NCBI GenBank assembly: GCA_036557365.1
Contig: DATBHR010000101.1
Span: 124,001 to 188,000 of the forward strand
Length of the DNA: 64,000 bases
Source: DATKHR01 sp036557365
Lineage (GTDB): Bacteria; Acidobacteriota; Vicinamibacteria; Vicinamibacterales; CAVVIG01
Direction: 5' to 3'
Below, in pieces: positions 9,695-18,483 of this stretch (position 1 is its first letter; every line of letters begins with the position of its first letter). The notes beneath the pieces were generated by a model. It was not told where the DNA came from. It saw only the letters and a program-made list of their open reading frames with translations, and searched no databases. Position numbers and translations under genes: made by a program.

Positions 9695-10638
9695 TGTCCC
9701 GGCCGGAATCGGTCGACCAACTCGCGCAGCTGCTCGCCGGTGAGCGCTACATCGCGGACCGCGCGCTCGCGCTGTCGATGTTTCTCGCGCTCCGGCTGCG
9801 CCGTCCGTTGTTCCTCGAAGGCGAGGCGGGCGTCGGGAAGACGGAAGTTGCCAAGGCGCTCGCCGCCGGGCTCGGCGCCGAGCTCATTCGCCTGCAGTGC
9901 TACGAGGGGCTGGACGTCGCTCACGCGCTTTACGACTGGAACTATCCGCGCCAGCTGCTCGAAATCCGGCTGCTCGAAGCGTCCCACGAGCTCGAGAGCA
10001 GCGAAGAGGACACGCGCAAGGCGCGGCGCACGCGCGCCACCGAACGCCTCTTCACCGATCAGTTCCTGATCGAGCGCCCGCTCCTGCGCGCGCTTCGTCA
10101 CGAAGTTGGCCGTCCGCCCGTGCTGCTCATCGACGAGATCGATCGCGCCGACGAGGAGTTCGAAGGCTTTCTGCTCGAACTCCTGTCGGACTACCAGGTG
10201 ACGATTCCCGAGCTCGGAACGATTGCCGCGCCGGAGCCGCCCATCGTCATCCTGACGTCGAATCGCACGCGCGAAGTTCACGACGCGCTGAAGCGCCGCT
10301 GCCTGTACTTCTGGATCGCGTATCCGGATTTCGACAAGGAATACCAGATCATCACGACGCGTATGCCGGACGCACCGCGGCGCCTCGCCGAGCAGGTGAC
10401 CGCGTTCGTGCAGGCGCTGCGCGATGCCGATCTTCAGAAGATGGCGGGCGTCTCCGAGACGCTCGACTGGGTGGCGGCGCTCGTCGCCCTCGATCAGCGG
10501 CAGCTGGAAGAGCCGGTCGTCGACGACACGCTGGGCATCCTCCTGAAGGATCACGACGACATCGAAGCCGTCCGTGGCGATCGGCTGCGCGCCCTCATCG
10601 CCGGCGCCCGATCCCGCGCGGCCACGCTCTCCTCGTAG
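9694..10638 (+). CDS. MoxR family AAA+ ATPase (CoxD-like)
   Basis: A 314-residue AAA+ ATPase. Walker A is GEAGVGKTEVAK near residues 44-55; Walker B is VLLIDEIDRADEEF; sensor 1 is IVILTSNRTRE. CoxD in Oligotropha is a MoxR chaperone needed to insert sulfur and copper into the Mo-Cu centre. Here it probably matures the CoxL-like subunit together with the VWA partner downstream. It begins at a GTG overlapping the CoxM stop by one base, supporting a single operon. Confidence 0.9.
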   Translation: MSRPESVDQLAQLLAGERYIADRALALSMFLALRLRRPLFLEGEAGVGKTEVAKALAAGLGAELIRLQCYEGLDVAHALYDWNYPRQLLEIRLLEASHELESSEEDTRKARRTRATERLFTDQFLIERPLLRALRHEVGRPPVLLIDEIDRADEEFEGFLLELLSDYQVTIPELGTIAAPEPPIVILTSNRTREVHDALKRRCLYFWIAYPDFDKEYQIITTRMPDAPRRLAEQVTAFVQALRDADLQKMAGVSETLDWVAALVALDQRQLEEPVVDDTLGILLKDHDDIEAVRGDRLRALIAGARSRAATLSS

Positions 10639-10645
10639 CGCGGCC

Positions 10646-11782
10646 ATGCCCGAAGAGCTCGTCGCGAACCTGATCGTCTTCGCGCGGACGCTGCGGGCCT
10701 CCGGCGTCGCCGTCCGGCCGTCCGGCGTTCCCGACGCGCTGAGCGCGCTGGGCGTGGTGGGCGTCGAAAACCGTGGAGACGTGCGCGACGCCCTGCGCGC
10801 CGTGCTGTTGTCGCGCCACGACGACTACGCCGCCTTCGACAGCGTGTTCAACCAGTTCTGGCGCGCGTGGCGCGAGTCGTCGGACGCGCTGCCGCAACCG
10901 ATGCACGTGCCCGAGCGTGGGCGATCGCGCGTTCGCATCACGGCGCCCGGCATCGCGACAGCCGATGCGACGGACCGTCAGCCATCGTCCAGCGACGAGC
11001 CCGTCGGCGTCCGCACCTACAGCGCGGACGAGACATGGCGGCGAAAGGATTTTGCGACCTTCACTCCCGAGGACTTCATCAAGGCGTCCGCGGCGATGTC
11101 GATGCTGACGTGGAATCCTGGCGTGAGGGTGACACGACGATGGATACCTGGCGCCGGCCGGCATATCGATTTGCGCCGGTTACTGCGCGCGAATGCTTCG
11201 CGCAGCCACGAATGGTTGATCATCCCGAAGCGCACGCGCCGCACCGAGCCTCGTCCGCTCGTGCTGATCTGCGACGTGAGCGGATCGATGGAGCCGTACG
11301 CGCGCATGCTTCTTCTGTTCGCGCACGCGATTGCCGGCGACACGCGACGTGTCGAGGTATTCGTGTTCTCGACGCGCCTGACTCGCGTGACGCGTCAGTT
11401 CGCGACGAGGCGACCAGAGGTTGCCATGTCCGCCGTGCGCGAAGCGGTCGGCGACTGGTCAGGCGGCACGCGGATCGGCGCCGCGATTCGATCGTTCAAC
11501 GTTCATTGGGCGCGGCGCGTGCTGCGCGGTAATCCGGTCCTGCTGCTCATCTCGGACGGATGGGATCTTGGCGATCCGCAGGAGCTCGCGCGCGAGATGG
11601 CGCGGCTGCAGCGAAGCGTCCGGCGGCTCATCTGGCTGAACCCGCTGCTCGGGTCGCCAGGCTATGAGCCGCTCGCGCGCGGCATGCACGCAGCGTTGCC
11701 GTTCGTCGATGACTTCCTGCCGGTCCACAACATGGTGAGCCTCGAAGCGCTCGCCGGACGGTTGAATGAGCTGAAGAACTGA
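10646..11782 (+). CDS. VWA domain protein (CoxE-like)
   Basis: A 378-residue protein with a C-terminal von Willebrand factor A domain. The MIDAS metal site is DVSGS starting at Asp210, with GGTRIG and ISDGWDLGD supplying the other ligands. MoxR ATPases typically pair with VWA proteins, and CoxD/CoxE work together in maturing CO dehydrogenase. The ATG at 10646 (MPEELVANLIVFARTLR) matches the CoxE N-terminus; longer frames would overlap the MoxR gene and add unrelated residues. It is 7 bases after the MoxR stop. Confidence 0.9.
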   Translation: MPEELVANLIVFARTLRASGVAVRPSGVPDALSALGVVGVENRGDVRDALRAVLLSRHDDYAAFDSVFNQFWRAWRESSDALPQPMHVPERGRSRVRITAPGIATADATDRQPSSSDEPVGVRTYSADETWRRKDFATFTPEDFIKASAAMSMLTWNPGVRVTRRWIPGAGRHIDLRRLLRANASRSHEWLIIPKRTRRTEPRPLVLICDVSGSMEPYARMLLLFAHAIAGDTRRVEVFVFSTRLTRVTRQFATRRPEVAMSAVREAVGDWSGGTRIGAAIRSFNVHWARRVLRGNPVLLLISDGWDLGDPQELAREMARLQRSVRRLIWLNPLLGSPGYEPLARGMHAALPFVDDFLPVHNMVSLEALAGRLNELKN

Positions 11783-11790
11783 CATTGCCA

Positions 11791-11873
11791 ATGCGGATTG
11801 CGGATTGCGGATTGATTGGGGATTGTGGATTGCGGATTGTGGATCTATTGGGGATTGGGGGATTGTGGATTGC
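11791..11873. repeat. Degenerate GCGGATTG/GTGGATTG short tandem repeat
   Basis: About 80 bases of irregular repeats built on GGATTG with variable G/T/C before it. It lies between coxE and coxG. The same motif recurs in both orientations at 13854-14029, so it is probably a dispersed repeat family of this genome rather than part of the operon. Confidence 0.75.
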
Positions 11874-11900
11874 CGATGACGCGAGAATGGGCGTGACGCT

Positions 11901-12344
11901 GTGGAGCTGAAGGGACAGTACCGGTTCGACGCGCCGGTGGCGCGAGTGTGGGAGCGCCTGATGGATCCGGCGACCATCTCGGCGTGCCTGCCGGGATGTC
12001 AGCGATTCGAACCGGCGGGAGACGATCGCTATCAGGTGGTGCTGACGGCCGGGGTTGCCGCCATCACTGGCACGTTCGAAGGCACGGTGACCATCGCCGA
12101 CAAGCTTCCCGAGCGATCCTATCGTCTAATCGTCGAAGGCAAGGGACGGCCTGGGTTCGCGACGGGCGAAGCGCACATCGAGCTCACGCCGGACGACGCC
12201 CGGGTTGTCGTCGACGTTGCCGGCGCCATGACGGTCGGCGGACTGGTGGCGCAGGTCGGTCAGCGTCTGCTGGGCGCAACCGCGCGGATGATGATGGACC
12301 GGTTCTTCAAGTGCCTGCAGGGCAAGATCGCCGGAGCGACGTAG
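11901..12344 (+). CDS. SRPBCC family protein (CoxG-like)
   Basis: A 147-residue START/SRPBCC-fold protein of the CO dehydrogenase subunit G family: MELKGQYRFDAPVARVWERLMDPATISACLPGC at the N-terminus, then the typical AAITGTFEGTVTIAD and a C-terminal helix LVAQVGQRLLGATARMMMDRFF. CoxG is thought to bind lipid or quinone and anchor or couple the Mo hydroxylase at the membrane. The start is GTG at 11901. It follows coxE in the same direction but after the 80-base repeat, so it may be transcribed separately. CoxF is absent. Confidence 0.9.
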   Translation: MELKGQYRFDAPVARVWERLMDPATISACLPGCQRFEPAGDDRYQVVLTAGVAAITGTFEGTVTIADKLPERSYRLIVEGKGRPGFATGEAHIELTPDDARVVVDVAGAMTVGGLVAQVGQRLLGATARMMMDRFFKCLQGKIAGAT

Positions 12345-12352
12345 CGAAGGGG

Positions 12353-13141
12353 TCAGACGTCCGCAAGCGTCAGCGGCCGCGGCGTCTTGCCGTCCACGTC
12401 GGCGAACTGATACTCCTGTCCGACTGCGGCGGCGACGAGCACGCGACCGCTGTGACGCATGACGTTCGGATCGGCCGCCAGCGCGGCGACGGCGCGGCCG
12501 ACGTATTCGGGCGACTCCGAGTTGCTCAAGTCGAGCCACGCCGCGGCTTCCATCACTTTCTCCGTGCGCACGAGACCCGGATAGAGCGACACGACCGCGA
12601 CGCCGTGCGGCTTGAGTTCCGTCGCCATGTCGGCGGTCATCTTGTCGGTCGCCGCTTTCGACACGCCGTACGCGACGTTGCCGATGTGTTTCTGCGCGGC
12701 CCAGAAGGAGATGTTGACGATGAGGCCGCGCGTGTTGGCGATCATCGAGGGCGCGACGAGCTGGCTGGCGCGATAGTGCGCGCGGACGCCGGCCGCGAAC
12801 ATCGCGTCCCACCGCCACAGCGGCTGCGTCCAGAACGGCTTGGACCACGTGAACTGGCCGGCTTCCATCATGTTCTCGTAGCCGCCCCAGACGTTGTTGA
12901 CGAGAAGGTCGATGCGGCCTGTCTCGTCCAGCATCCGCGCGAACGCGGCGTCCACGTCCGCATCGTTGCGGTGGTCGCAGTGAATCGTCCGTACGCCCGA
13001 GTCTTCGGTCGCGGACGGGTCCACGGAGCGGCCTGTGATGAAGACGACAGCCCCGCACGCGGCGAGCGCGCGCGCAACGCCGCGTCCGACGCCGCGAGTG
13101 CCACCGGTGACCAGGGCGATCTGTCCGTGCAACGTGTCCAT
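12353..13141 (-). CDS. Short-chain dehydrogenase/reductase
   Basis: A 262-residue Rossmann-fold SDR. The cofactor motif is TGGTRGVGRG (TGxxxGxG, residues about 12-21), with NNVWGG in place of the usual NNAG. Catalytic residues are Ser145, Tyr158 and Lys162 (YGVSK). The sequence resembles the DHRS1-like branch. Substrate is unknown; Arg38 after the second strand would favour NADP(H). I chose ATG at 13141; longer frames extend into a region that codes for the neighbour on another frame. It converges with coxG, 8 bases apart. Confidence 0.88.
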   Translation of the reverse strand: MDTLHGQIALVTGGTRGVGRGVARALAACGAVVFITGRSVDPSATEDSGVRTIHCDHRNDADVDAAFARMLDETGRIDLLVNNVWGGYENMMEAGQFTWSKPFWTQPLWRWDAMFAAGVRAHYRASQLVAPSMIANTRGLIVNISFWAAQKHIGNVAYGVSKAATDKMTADMATELKPHGVAVVSLYPGLVRTEKVMEAAAWLDLSNSESPEYVGRAVAALAADPNVMRHSGRVLVAAAVGQEYQFADVDGKTPRPLTLADV

Positions 13142-13215
13142 GCGCGCCTCGTCGGGAGTGTCGGGACACAATCGCACCGAACCGCGTCGAACGCAACCGA
13201 TGGCGCGCGATCCGC

Positions 13216-13539
13216 TTACGCAGGACGCGAAGCGGGCACGCTCGTCTCGTGCTCGTCGAGTGCGTTCGAGCGGCCGATCATGAGGCTGTGCAGCTCGACG
13301 ATCGTGCGCTTTGGCTTGATGCCTGCCGGTATGTTCGGGTGGATGTGTTCCGCGAAGAACCGTGTCGCATCCGCCTGCGTTTCCCAGATTTCGAACGTTT
13401 TCCATCCCCCGGCGGATGGTCCGGCGCCGTGCGCGATGAACCCGCGTGCGCGCTTCAAGAGCGGTGCGAGCGCCGCGAGCATTCCGTCGTACAACTCCTG
13501 GGTCTGACCTTCGACTTCAGCGATGACGAGCACGGCCAT
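13216..13539 (-). CDS. Antibiotic biosynthesis monooxygenase (ABM)-like small protein
   Basis: A 107-residue protein with the ferredoxin-like dimeric alpha-beta barrel pattern: MAVLVIAEVEG, GFIAHGAGPSAGGWKTFEIWET, ADATRFFAEHI. ABM-like proteins are small cofactor-free oxygenases or stress proteins; nothing here defines the substrate. It lies 74 bases upstream of the SDR on the same strand, so the two may be co-transcribed. The C-terminal 15 residues are polar and probably disordered. Confidence 0.7.
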   Translation of the reverse strand: MAVLVIAEVEGQTQELYDGMLAALAPLLKRARGFIAHGAGPSAGGWKTFEIWETQADATRFFAEHIHPNIPAGIKPKRTIVELHSLMIGRSNALDEHETSVPASRPA

Positions 13540-13774
13540 GATCTCTCCCTTCCGCGATCGAATGTGCGGTTGCCCACCGCGCGATGCGGACGCCTCGAAA
13601 TTACCGGCTTGGGAGCGAACTGTCCTTAGCGAACCGTTGGAGTGCGGTGAGATTGGCTAGCGGAGGACCGAAGATGACGGTGAGTTGAGAGTTGAGAGTT
13701 CTAAGTTCTAGCTTCCTGAGCGAAGCGAAGGTTTGCGTCCGATTGGCGTGCGCGACCACCTCGGAGAGAGGTGG

Positions 13775-13848
13775 TGCGCCCGGCAGGATTCGAACCTGCG
13801 GCCTACGGCTCCGGAGGCCGTCGCTCTATCCAGCTGAGCTACGGGCGC
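13775..13848 (-). tRNA. tRNA-Arg (anticodon CCG)
   Basis: A 74-base cloverleaf: acceptor stem GCGCCCG/CGGGCGC, D-arm with AGCTCAGCTGG, anticodon stem ACGGC/GCCGT with loop CTCCGGA (anticodon CCG) and T-arm GGTTCGAATCC. The discriminator is A. CCA is not encoded. It reads CGG codons. Confidence 0.95.
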
Positions 13849-13853
13849 CAATC

Positions 13854-14029
13854 ATCAATGCGGATTGCGGAATGAGGATTGCGGATTGATTGAGGATGGT
13901 CGATTGGTTGATTGCGGATTGAGCTGATTGATGATCGAATCATCGATCAGCAATCGCCAGATTCAATCCGCAATCCTCAATCCGCGATCAGCAATCAATC
14001 CGCAGTCCGCAATCCTCAATCCGCAATGG
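13854..14029. repeat. Head-to-head GGATTG repeat element (large imperfect palindrome)
   Basis: The left half consists of irregular GCGGATTG/GAGGATTG units on the plus strand. The right half has the same units reversed (CAATCCGC/CAATCCTC). The centre, near 13936, is a near-perfect palindrome around GATGATCGAATCATC. The whole element could fold into a long hairpin. It occupies the gap between tRNA-Arg and the sigma factor gene; no gene is seen in it. Confidence 0.8.
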
Positions 14030-14152
14030 ATTGTTCAAGCCTACCACATCCTTCTGAACCGCCTTTGCCACAACCCGCGGTAGACTTGCGGACATCCAAA
14101 CAGACGCGCCGGCGCGTAGAGACGTGATGAGGCCACTCGACGTCAGGAGCGG

Positions 14153-14746
14153 ATGGTGATCGACGACGCGAGCGCAGAAGCGAGCGGGCTCGCGCGCGCG
14201 GACCAGTCGATTGTCGCGCGGATTGCGACGGGAGACGCCGGCGCGCTGGGCGATCTGTACGATCGCCACGCCCGCGCCGTCTATTCGCTCGCCTTCCGGA
14301 TCGTCGGCGATCGCCCTGACGCAGAAGAGGTGGTGCAGGACGTGTTTACGCAGGTGTGGCGCCAGAGCGGGCGGTACGACCGCGCACGCGCCAGCGTGGC
14401 GGGATGGCTGCTGATGATGGCGCGCGCCCGCGCCATCGATCGCGTGCGTGCCCGCCAGTCGCGTCCCGACCGGCTCGCGACCGACACCGTCATCCCGGAT
14501 TTACCGGCGACGACGCGCAGCCAGGAAGCGGCCGCCATCGGCGTCCAGGCGGCGCAGGGCCTGAAGAGCGCGCTGCGGATGCTGCCGGACACGCTCCGCC
14601 TGCCGATCGAGCTCGCGTACTACGAAGGACTGTCGCATACGGCGATCGCCGAGCGCCTCGGCGAACCGCTGGGAACGGTGAAAACGCGGATGCGCACCGC
14701 GCTCCTGAAGCTGCGGACCGCGATCGCGGGCGAGGGAGAGCCATGA
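14153..14746 (+). CDS. ECF RNA polymerase sigma factor (SigK-like)
   Basis: A 197-residue ECF sigma-70 factor. Region 2 reads LGDLYDRHARAVYSLAFRIVGDRPDAEEVVQDVFTQVW, with the core-binding DAEE motif. Region 4 near residues 135-190 contains LPIELAYYEGLSHTAIAERLGEPLGTVKTRMRTALLKLR, the HTH that binds the -35 element. Its stop overlaps the anti-sigma start (ATGA), the usual arrangement in which release of the anti-sigma controls activity. The last helix matches the SigK/SigL branch regulated by RskA-type anti-sigmas. Confidence 0.93.
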   Translation: MVIDDASAEASGLARADQSIVARIATGDAGALGDLYDRHARAVYSLAFRIVGDRPDAEEVVQDVFTQVWRQSGRYDRARASVAGWLLMMARARAIDRVRARQSRPDRLATDTVIPDLPATTRSQEAAAIGVQAAQGLKSALRMLPDTLRLPIELAYYEGLSHTAIAERLGEPLGTVKTRMRTALLKLRTAIAGEGEP

Positions 14747-15561
14747 CGCTCGACCACGACGCGCTCCGCGAGTTCGCGACCGGCTACGCATTCGGGACGC
14801 TGGATGCGCCCGAACGTGCTGCGTTCGAGGAGCACGTGCGGACGTGCGTCGAATGTCAGCAGGATGTGCGCGATGCACTTCGTCTGGCAGAAGGCCTCGG
14901 ACAGTCCGTTGAGCCGCAGGCGCTTCCGTCCGATCTGCGCGAACGCGTCCTGCGAGCCGCGACGTCGTGGGGACGGGACACGTTGCCGTTCGTCGCGCCG
15001 CCGGCCCGGACGACGACGCGTACGGGCGCGGGGCGAGTGGCGCCGTGGCTCGCGTTGGCGGCGTCGCTCGCAGCGCTCGTCGCGGGCACCGCCGCGTGGA
15101 CCGAACATCGGCGCGCCCTCGACGCCCTGGCCGACGCAGCGCTCGCGCGCCAACAGGCCGCGGCCGCCGAGCGCGCCCTCATGACGCTGCAGGCCAACGT
15201 GACCGAGACGCGCCGCGCGGTTCAGATCCTGTCGGCGTCCGACGTCGATCGCGTCGATCTGAAAGGGCAGGCTGCGGCGCCGCGGGCGGCGGGCCGCGCG
15301 TTCTGGAGCGCGTCGCGCGGCCTCATGTTCACGGCAACCGATCTTCCGCCCTTGCCGCAAGGACGGATCTATCAGCTGTGGTACGTCACCGGTGCGGCGC
15401 CCGTCAGCGCCGGCTTGATCACGCCGGACGCCTCGGGCCAGGTCAATACGATCATCGCGCCGTCCGCACCCGTTCGTCCGCGCGCGTTCGCGTTGACGAT
15501 CGAACCGGAAGGCGGCGTCCCTGCGCCGACCGGCGCAATGTATCTCGTCGGTTCGTTCTAG
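14743..15561 (+). CDS. Anti-sigma factor, zinc-finger N-terminus and RskA-like domain
   Basis: A 272-residue membrane protein. The cytoplasmic N-terminus has an anti-sigma zinc-binding motif His31-x3-Cys35-x2-Cys38. One TM helix spans about residues 99-119 (WLALAASLAALVAGTAAW), followed by an Ala-rich coiled coil and a C-terminal RskA-type domain (FTATDLPPLPQGRIYQLWYV ... GAMYLVGSF). It should sequester the upstream sigma factor until an envelope signal releases it. ATG 14743 gives a 4-base overlap with the sigma gene; the frame extends upstream only as a shadow of that gene. Confidence 0.92.
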   Translation: MTLDHDALREFATGYAFGTLDAPERAAFEEHVRTCVECQQDVRDALRLAEGLGQSVEPQALPSDLRERVLRAATSWGRDTLPFVAPPARTTTRTGAGRVAPWLALAASLAALVAGTAAWTEHRRALDALADAALARQQAAAAERALMTLQANVTETRRAVQILSASDVDRVDLKGQAAAPRAAGRAFWSASRGLMFTATDLPPLPQGRIYQLWYVTGAAPVSAGLITPDASGQVNTIIAPSAPVRPRAFALTIEPEGGVPAPTGAMYLVGSF

Positions 15562-15692
15562 TCGCGAGCACTGGTTCGGCGAGCCACGTTCGACCGCCGC
15601 GTACGACGCGTACAAAGGACGGTGGCGCGCCTGGATCACCACCGTCCCATCGCATTCGTCGTCAGCCGTGTTCTTCGAGCGCGTGAGGCGTT

Positions 15693-16235
15693 CTAAAACG
15701 GACAGTTTGCCGGTTGCGCCGCGTCGATCCGTCGCGTCGCGCCCGCAGGAATGAGCTGCACGGCGTAGCCGGTCGCCACCGTCGTGCCAGTGTTGATGAT
15801 CTGGTGGACGTGGTCGCCGCCCTCGTCCACGAGCGTGGCCGGCAGCGCCGGCGTTCCCGTGTACACCTGCGCGGTGCATCGTCCATCGTGCCCGCTCTCG
15901 TAGTTCGTCACGGTCCCGCTCGTAATCAGGATGAGGCTGTGTCCCGGGTGACTGTGCCAGCCCGTGCTCGCGCCGATCTGCCAGACGTTGCTCTGCACGT
16001 ACAGGTCCGAGTTGCCTTTGGTCTTTTGCCACGAGAGCCATACGTCGCTCCTCAGCCAGTTCTTCCAGAAGTCCGGCGGAACGACCGAGTTGAACACGTT
16101 GATCTCGCCGAATGTCCCCGCGACTATCGTGGTGCCGGTGAAGCCGGAGGCCGGCGTCGCCTGAAGACGGGGAGCTGACAGCGCGGCGATTGCGAACACG
16201 GCACCGACGAACGCACGAGTGAAACTCTTTGTCAT
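15693..16235 (-). CDS. Secreted cupin-domain protein
   Basis: A 180-residue protein with a Sec signal (AFVGAVFAIAALSAPRLQA). The cupin core shows GWHSHPGHSLILITSGTVTNYE (motif 1, His ligands) and DHVHQIINTG (motif 2), so a metal site is likely. The C-terminus ends in CPF, and CTAQ gives a possible disulfide. No substrate can be named. It converges with the anti-sigma gene 131 bases away and is divergent from the propeller gene. Similar exported cupins are frequent in Acidobacteriota. Confidence 0.85.
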   Translation of the reverse strand: MTKSFTRAFVGAVFAIAALSAPRLQATPASGFTGTTIVAGTFGEINVFNSVVPPDFWKNWLRSDVWLSWQKTKGNSDLYVQSNVWQIGASTGWHSHPGHSLILITSGTVTNYESGHDGRCTAQVYTGTPALPATLVDEGGDHVHQIINTGTTVATGYAVQLIPAGATRRIDAAQPANCPF

Positions 16236-16409
16236 CGCACACCTCCTGACGCCTCCGGCGCGGAGGCGTGCGCTGAAAGTGCGGGATGAGCCGGTGCGTC
16301 CGCAAACCGCATTCGACCGATCGCGGCGCGCGCGGCGGAATACCGTGCTTTGCCGTGCTTCGGAACCGACCTAGAATGGCCCTCCGTCACCCACGCTGCG
16401 AATCGGGAC

Positions 16410-18443
16410 ATGGCCGAACCGCCCACTGGCACCCCCAGCCGACCGTCCGAGGACCGCCTCGATTCCTGGAAGGAAATCGCGACGTACCTGAGGCGGGACA
16501 TCACGACCGTGCAGCGCTGGGAGAAGCGGGAATCGATGCCCGTCCACCGGCACCTGCACGACAAGCAGGGTTCCGTGTACGCGTTTCGATCCGAGCTCGA
16601 CTCATGGATTCGCCTGCGTCAGGCACCGGCAACTGAACCCGGCGAGCTCGAGCAGACTCCGTCACCGCCCGTCTCTGTCGAACCGCCGCGCAGACGATGG
16701 ATCGTCGTGGCTGGATCGATCGCGGTCGTCGTAGTCATCGTCGCGGTCGGACTGGCGCTGTTGAGTCGGGGCGATGCGGGCTCTTCGCGCCGCGAGCTGA
16801 CCGACGCGCGAGTCGAGTCGGTGACCGATTTCGACGGCCTCGAGCAGGCGGCGTCCATCTCGCCGGACGGACGTTTTGCCGCGTTCCTGTCGGAGCGCGA
16901 CGGACGAACGGACGTCTGGCTGACGCGGATTGGATCGGGTCAGTTCCACAACCTCACGGCCGGCTCGGCGCCGGAACTCGTCAACCCGTCGGTCCGCACG
17001 CTCGGATTCACGCCGGACGGCGACTCGGTGACCTACTGGATGCGGCGGCCGGGCGCCGACGGGACATCCGACATCGGGATCTGGTCGGTGCCGATCGTCG
17101 GCGGCACGCCATCGCCGTATTTGAACAAGGCCGCCGAATTCGCCTGGACGCGCGACGGATCGCGCCTCGTGTATCACACGACCGGTCCCGGCGATCCGAT
17201 GTTCGTGACGGGCGATCTGCGGCAGCTGCCCGGGACGCCAATATTCACCGCGCCGGCGGGTCGCCACGCGCACTTTCCGATCTGGTCGCCCGACGCGAAA
17301 TTCATCTACTTCGTGCAGGGCTCGCTGCCCGACACGATGGACATCTGGCGAATGACTGCCGCGGGGACGGACGTTGAACGCATGACGAATCACAACAGCC
17401 GCGTCAGCCATCCGGTATTCGTCGACGCTGCGCGTCTCGTGTATCTCGCGACCGATTCGGACGGACGCGGTCCCTGGCTGTACGAGCTCGACGTTCAGAC
17501 GCGAGCGCCGCGGCGTCTCCTTGCCGGCGCCGATCGTTTCACGTCGCTCGCGGCCTCCAGCGACGGCAATCGGCTCGTCGTCACCGTCGCGCATCCGAAG
17601 CGCACGTTGTGGCGGTTGCCGCTGCGAAGCACCGAGGACGCCAGGCCGTCGGCGATCGATCTCTCGAGCGGCACCGGATTCTCTCCGCGCTTTGGTTCTG
17701 ATTATCTGGTCCACGTGTCGTCGGTCGGCGGCCGCGACCGCCTGCTGAAGATTGCGGGAAGCGTCTCGACCGAGCTCTGGAGCGCACCCACTGGACAAAT
17801 CGTCGGCGCTCCGGCGATTTCGTCCGATCGGCGTCGCATCGCGTTCTCGGCGCGCGTGGACGGCAAGACCGCGCTCTACGTAGTGAGCGCAGACGGCTCG
17901 GAACTGCGCGTCGTCACCGATGCGCTCAGACTCGCCGGCTCACCGGCGTGGACGCCGGACGGTCGCTTCATCACGTCCGCGGCCGACGACGGCGGCACGC
18001 CGAAACTCGCCAACATTCCGCTCGACGGATCGAATCCCGTTCCACTCGTTCACGAATATTCGACGGACCCATCGTGGTCGCCCGACGGCAGAATTCTTTT
18101 GTATTCGGGTCCCGACATCGGCACGACGTTCACGCTGAAGTCGATGGCCGTCGATGGGTCAACCGCGAGGTCGATTCCGCCGCTGACGCTGACCCGCGGT
18201 TCCCGCCACGTCGCGTTCTTTCCGGAGAGACACACCGTCGTTTTTCTGCGCGGTGAGATCGAGCACAAGGATCTCTGGGCCATCGACCTCGACACCGGAA
18301 AAGAAATCGAGTTGAGCCGCGTTCCCGCGGAGTTCACCGTCACGGACTTCGACGTGTCGCCGGACGGCGGTGAGATCGTGCTGGAACGCTCGCAGGACAA
18401 CTCGCACATCGCGCTGCTGGAGTTTTCGCGGAAGCCGCGGTGA
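16410..18443 (+). CDS. Membrane-tethered HTH protein with PD40 beta-propeller
   Basis: A 677-residue protein. Residues 15-65 hold a winged-HTH-like segment (DSWKEIATYLRRDITTVQRW, EKRESMPVHRH) of the kind that begins many acidobacterial regulators. One TM helix lies at about residues 95-117 (WIVVAGSIAVVVVIVAVGLAL). The rest, from about residue 140, consists of TolB/PD40 blades with repeated SPDGR, TPDGD and SPDAKF turns, and would be periplasmic. The layout suggests a one-component sensor linking an extracytoplasmic propeller to DNA binding. I chose the ATG at 16410; an upstream ATG at 16350 adds 20 unlikely residues. Confidence 0.82.
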   Translation: MAEPPTGTPSRPSEDRLDSWKEIATYLRRDITTVQRWEKRESMPVHRHLHDKQGSVYAFRSELDSWIRLRQAPATEPGELEQTPSPPVSVEPPRRRWIVVAGSIAVVVVIVAVGLALLSRGDAGSSRRELTDARVESVTDFDGLEQAASISPDGRFAAFLSERDGRTDVWLTRIGSGQFHNLTAGSAPELVNPSVRTLGFTPDGDSVTYWMRRPGADGTSDIGIWSVPIVGGTPSPYLNKAAEFAWTRDGSRLVYHTTGPGDPMFVTGDLRQLPGTPIFTAPAGRHAHFPIWSPDAKFIYFVQGSLPDTMDIWRMTAAGTDVERMTNHNSRVSHPVFVDAARLVYLATDSDGRGPWLYELDVQTRAPRRLLAGADRFTSLAASSDGNRLVVTVAHPKRTLWRLPLRSTEDARPSAIDLSSGTGFSPRFGSDYLVHVSSVGGRDRLLKIAGSVSTELWSAPTGQIVGAPAISSDRRRIAFSARVDGKTALYVVSADGSELRVVTDALRLAGSPAWTPDGRFITSAADDGGTPKLANIPLDGSNPVPLVHEYSTDPSWSPDGRILLYSGPDIGTTFTLKSMAVDGSTARSIPPLTLTRGSRHVAFFPERHTVVFLRGEIEHKDLWAIDLDTGKEIELSRVPAEFTVTDFDVSPDGGEIVLERSQDNSHIALLEFSRKPR

Positions 18444-18483
18444 CACGCAGAAAAGATTGTGGTTCGAAGCGAGGGGAAAGTGG

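Noticed and set aside
13681..13735. Short AGTTGAGAGTT/AGTTCTAAGTTCT repeats
   Set aside because: Two or three copies of very short units, too small to define a repeat element; left unannotated.
11791..14029. Possible CRISPR array from the GGATTG repeats
   Set aside because: Repeat units are 8-20 bases, irregular and change orientation, with no unique spacers of even length and no cas genes.
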